A stretch of 64,000 bases of DNA from Paenibacillus tyrphae (GTDB taxonomy: Bacteria > Bacillota > Bacilli > Paenibacillales > NBRC-103111), in the NCBI RefSeq assembly GCF_027925525.1, contig NZ_BSDJ01000023.1, forward strand, positions 48,703-112,702, read 5' to 3'. The notes beneath the pieces were generated by a model. That model was not told where the DNA came from, made no database searches, and saw nothing but the letters and a program-made list of their open reading frames with translations. Below, one piece after another: positions 62,222 to 64,000 of this stretch. Made by a program: the position numbers and the translations under genes. Each line of letters opens with the position of its first letter. The stretch's first letter is position 1.

Positions 62222-63478
62222 TTATGGCGAATTCACGGCCGAACCTTTGCGTCGATATCGCAAATACAGCAGGCAGCTCGCAGCCACGACGGCCGGTACG
62301 GCCAAGTACTGCATCGAAAAGGGCGCAATCGCCAAACAAAGCGTTGACGATGTCAATGCAGCCCAACGTCCGGCCTTGTCGCTCCACAACAGCTTAACGC
62401 AGGCAAACGAAGCTACAATATATACGAGAATCCCGAGCGTGGTGGGCACCAAAATTAATCGGTCCACGGAAAACGAAGCCGCATAGCTGAAAGCCAGCGT
62501 CAACGTATTGGTCACAAACAGAAAGAACACCGAACGGTAGGGCGTCCCGTTATTGCTCGTTTTCGCAAACCATCGCGGCAGCTTTCCTTCGACGGCCAGC
62601 GCATACCCGAGGCGGGAAGAGCTGGCGAGGTACACGTTCAGCGTGCCGAGACAGACGATACAGGCTACAACCACGGTTGCCAGCCCCGCGTTTAATCCGA
62701 GTGCCCGGTTCATCAGTGCAGCCAGCGGCGCTTCGGTCCCAATGTCTCCATACGTATGCGTTCCAATCGTCACTACGGATAACAGCGTATAGACGGCGCC
62801 GATAATAAAAACGCTGGCCCATGTACAGCGCATCACGTCCCGCTGCGGGTTGCGGAACTCCGGTACGAGATGGGTGATGCTTTCCCAGCCGAAGAACGCC
62901 CAAAAAATAAGCACGCACGCTTGCCCGACCCCGGTCAATCCGTGAGGAGCGAAAGGGCGGAAGTGGACCGCCTCCATGGCCGGAAGGCTGAAGGCAATTG
63001 TCAGCACCAGCAGAACGAGCACGATCCCGCTTAACCCCAGCGATACGAGTCCGCTGATGCGCATCCCGAGCAGGTTGGCAGCGAGCGCCACTACAAGAAA
63101 TAGAAAGGCGAAGCCATACAGCCATTCGCCTGCCAGTCCGAAAACCGTAACAATATAAGAAGCGCCGGTTAATCCGACCACGGCTTGTCCCGTCGCAACC
63201 CAAGCAAAAAAGAACCAGCCGACGACGGCGCCGGACCTTTCTCCGAACGCCTGCTGCACGATCGTTGCGATTCCGCCGTAGTTTTCGTATTTCAGTGCAA
63301 GTCTGGCAAACGTGTAGGCAATCGGAACGCTTAATAAGGAGAGCAGGAGCCAAGAGATAATCGCCGCGGGCCCGGCGGCGTCCGCCGTGTATCCCGGCAA
63401 AATCAGAATGCCCGATCCCAGAACCGCCCCCATATATAGAGCCACGCCTTGCGCCATCGTAATTGTTCGTTTCGTCAT
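62222..63478 (-). CDS. APC-superfamily amino acid permease
   Basis: The 418-residue membrane protein has about 12 hydrophobic segments with the APC N-terminal signature (GVALYMGAVLGSGILILPG) and the YjeH-type FWAFFGWESITHLVPEF motif in the middle. It resembles L-methionine/branched-chain exporter YjeH and related permeases; the direction and substrate are not certain. The ATG is preceded by GCGGGGGA; the longer frame adds 30 basic residues and overlaps the rRNA promoter region. It is transcribed away from the rRNA leader. Confidence 0.88.
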   Translation of the reverse strand: MTKRTITMAQGVALYMGAVLGSGILILPGYTADAAGPAAIISWLLLSLLSVPIAYTFARLALKYENYGGIATIVQQAFGERSGAVVGWFFFAWVATGQAVVGLTGASYIVTVFGLAGEWLYGFAFLFLVVALAANLLGMRISGLVSLGLSGIVLVLLVLTIAFSLPAMEAVHFRPFAPHGLTGVGQACVLIFWAFFGWESITHLVPEFRNPQRDVMRCTWASVFIIGAVYTLLSVVTIGTHTYGDIGTEAPLAALMNRALGLNAGLATVVVACIVCLGTLNVYLASSSRLGYALAVEGKLPRWFAKTSNNGTPYRSVFFLFVTNTLTLAFSYAASFSVDRLILVPTTLGILVYIVASFACVKLLWSDKAGRWAALTSSTLCLAIAPFSMQYLAVPAVVAASCLLYLRYRRKGSAVNSP

Positions 63479-63550
63479 CCGCGTCCCCCGCTTCTTAATC
63501 TTTATCTTCTTTAAATAGATTAACATGAAAGAGGATATTTTTGAGAACTC

Positions 63551-63580
63551 TTGCGCATAAGACAGCAATTATGTTATAGT
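63551..63580 (+). promoter_or_regulatory. rRNA leader promoter 1
   Basis: TTGCGC, 18 bp, TATAGT. The spacer has AGACAGCAATTATG, also seen (AGACAGCAAATG) in promoter 3. Confidence 0.6.
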
Positions 63581-63650
63581 GTCATTCCGGCCGTTTGAGC
63601 CGGTCACAAGTTTCACGTAGATTAAGTGCAAAAGTTGATAAAATTTGGAC

Positions 63651-63680
63651 TTGCATCTCCTCCGTGAAATGTGGTAAAGT
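63651..63680 (+). promoter_or_regulatory. rRNA leader promoter 2
   Basis: TTGCAT, 18 bp, TAAAGT, with AATGTGG before the -10 element as in promoter 4. Confidence 0.6.
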
Positions 63681-63760
63681 TACTTTCGCTGTCTTATGCA
63701 GCACTTGATTACAACTTCTGCGCTTGCGGGTTCGTCCCCTGGAATGGAAAAATAAAGTGC

Positions 63761-63790
63761 TTGCCAAATAGACAGCAAATGTGATAGAGT
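63761..63790 (+). promoter_or_regulatory. rRNA leader promoter 3
   Basis: TTGCCA, 18 bp, TAGAGT, with AGACAGCAAATGTG in the spacer as in promoter 1. Confidence 0.6.
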
Positions 63791-63854
63791 AATGAACGTT
63801 GTCTCGAAAGCCTTGCTTAATTGAAACGGCTGAATGGCCTGGAAAAATTAACAG

Positions 63855-63883
63855 TTGCAATCAGACAAACAATGTGGTAAGTT
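63855..63883 (+). promoter_or_regulatory. rRNA leader promoter 4
   Basis: TTGCAA, 17 bp, TAAGTT, with CAATGTGG just before the -10 element. It is the promoter nearest the expected 16S gene. Confidence 0.6.
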
Positions 63884-63895
63884 AGTCTTCCGGCT

Positions 63896-64000
63896 GTTTG
63901 GAACAAACGGTTCGGAGGTATACTAAAACCAAATTGCCCTTTGAAAACTGAACATTGAGTGAGTGTCATAAAGAGAATGAAAATTCTCGTCAGTAGTAAC
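63896..64000 (+). other. Putative rRNA operon leader with boxA-like antiterminator
   Basis: It holds a GTTTG-GAA-CAAAC hairpin and TGCCCTTTGAAAACT (63935-63949), close to the Bacillus boxA-like leader TGTTCTTTGAAAACT. The window ends before the start of the 16S gene, so the operon itself is inferred. Confidence 0.7.

Noticed and set aside
63919..63924. Fifth rRNA promoter (TATACT)
   Set aside because: No -35 element lies at 16-18 bp; the sequence upstream is part of a hairpin, so I do not count it.

Overview
The window looks like chromosomal DNA of a Paenibacillus-type Firmicute (Paenibacillaceae). The evidence is moderately GC-rich coding sequence, strong GGAGG ribosome-binding sites, SLH-domain surface proteins, a YesM/YesN two-component pair beside a sugar ABC transporter, EcsAB, YkuK and YhfC homologues, a Fur-type box, and at the right end what appears to be an rRNA operon leader with four tandem promoters. 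No phage, insertion sequence, tRNA or CRISPR array was seen. Coordinates are read by eye; start codons were chosen from ribosome-binding sites and often differ from the longest open frame.

Layout. 0-8.5 kb: a 2410-residue secreted multidomain protein and an SLH lipoprotein, probably one operon, with an AT-rich patch across their junction. 8.6-14.5 kb: a copper-amine-oxidase-type fragment, queF, a Fur-boxed orphan siderophore-type ATPase, a luciferase-like oxidoreductase, a polysaccharide deacetylase and an APH-type kinase. 14.5-17.8 kb: a D-amino-acid operon (D-serine-dehydratase-like PLP protein, N-acyl-D-amino-acid deacylase, RidA-like). 18.0-27.6 kb: a carbohydrate module (YesM/YesN, binding protein, two permeases, Gfo/Idh/MocA dehydrogenase, two TIM-barrel isomerases). 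27.6-27.9 kb: a 272-bp nested inverted-repeat element between convergent genes.

27.9-36.2 kb: ykuK, a 43-residue membrane protein, a coiled-coil/AIM24-like pair, an MHYT-PAS histidine kinase, an MFS exporter, a YdjM-like membrane protein and an SLH-CAP protein. 36.4-39.4 kb: a GlnQ-type polar amino-acid ABC transporter. 39.5-42.4 kb: a small protein, an operon of one HTH regulator with two YhfC-type membrane-protease homologues, and a glycine-zipper-like stress-type protein. 42.5-46.2 kb: an RbsABC-like sugar transporter with a palindromic operator and an intercistronic hairpin. 46.5-58.3 kb: small and SLH/PrcB-like proteins, hydrolases, a short pyruvate kinase, two AraC regulators, a FAD monooxygenase behind a TetR-like operator, a DCC1 thiol oxidoreductase, a second MocA dehydrogenase and ecsAB. 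58.3-62.1 kb: nirB-nirD-nirC with two Fnr-type boxes. 62.2-63.5 kb: an APC amino-acid permease, then the rRNA leader.

The window is mainly ordinary accessory metabolism and cell-surface biology. The least explained items are the nested palindrome at 27.6-27.9 kb, the regulator plus paired YhfC-type proteins at 39.7-41.9 kb, and the giant protein/SLH-lipoprotein pair with its compositional patch.
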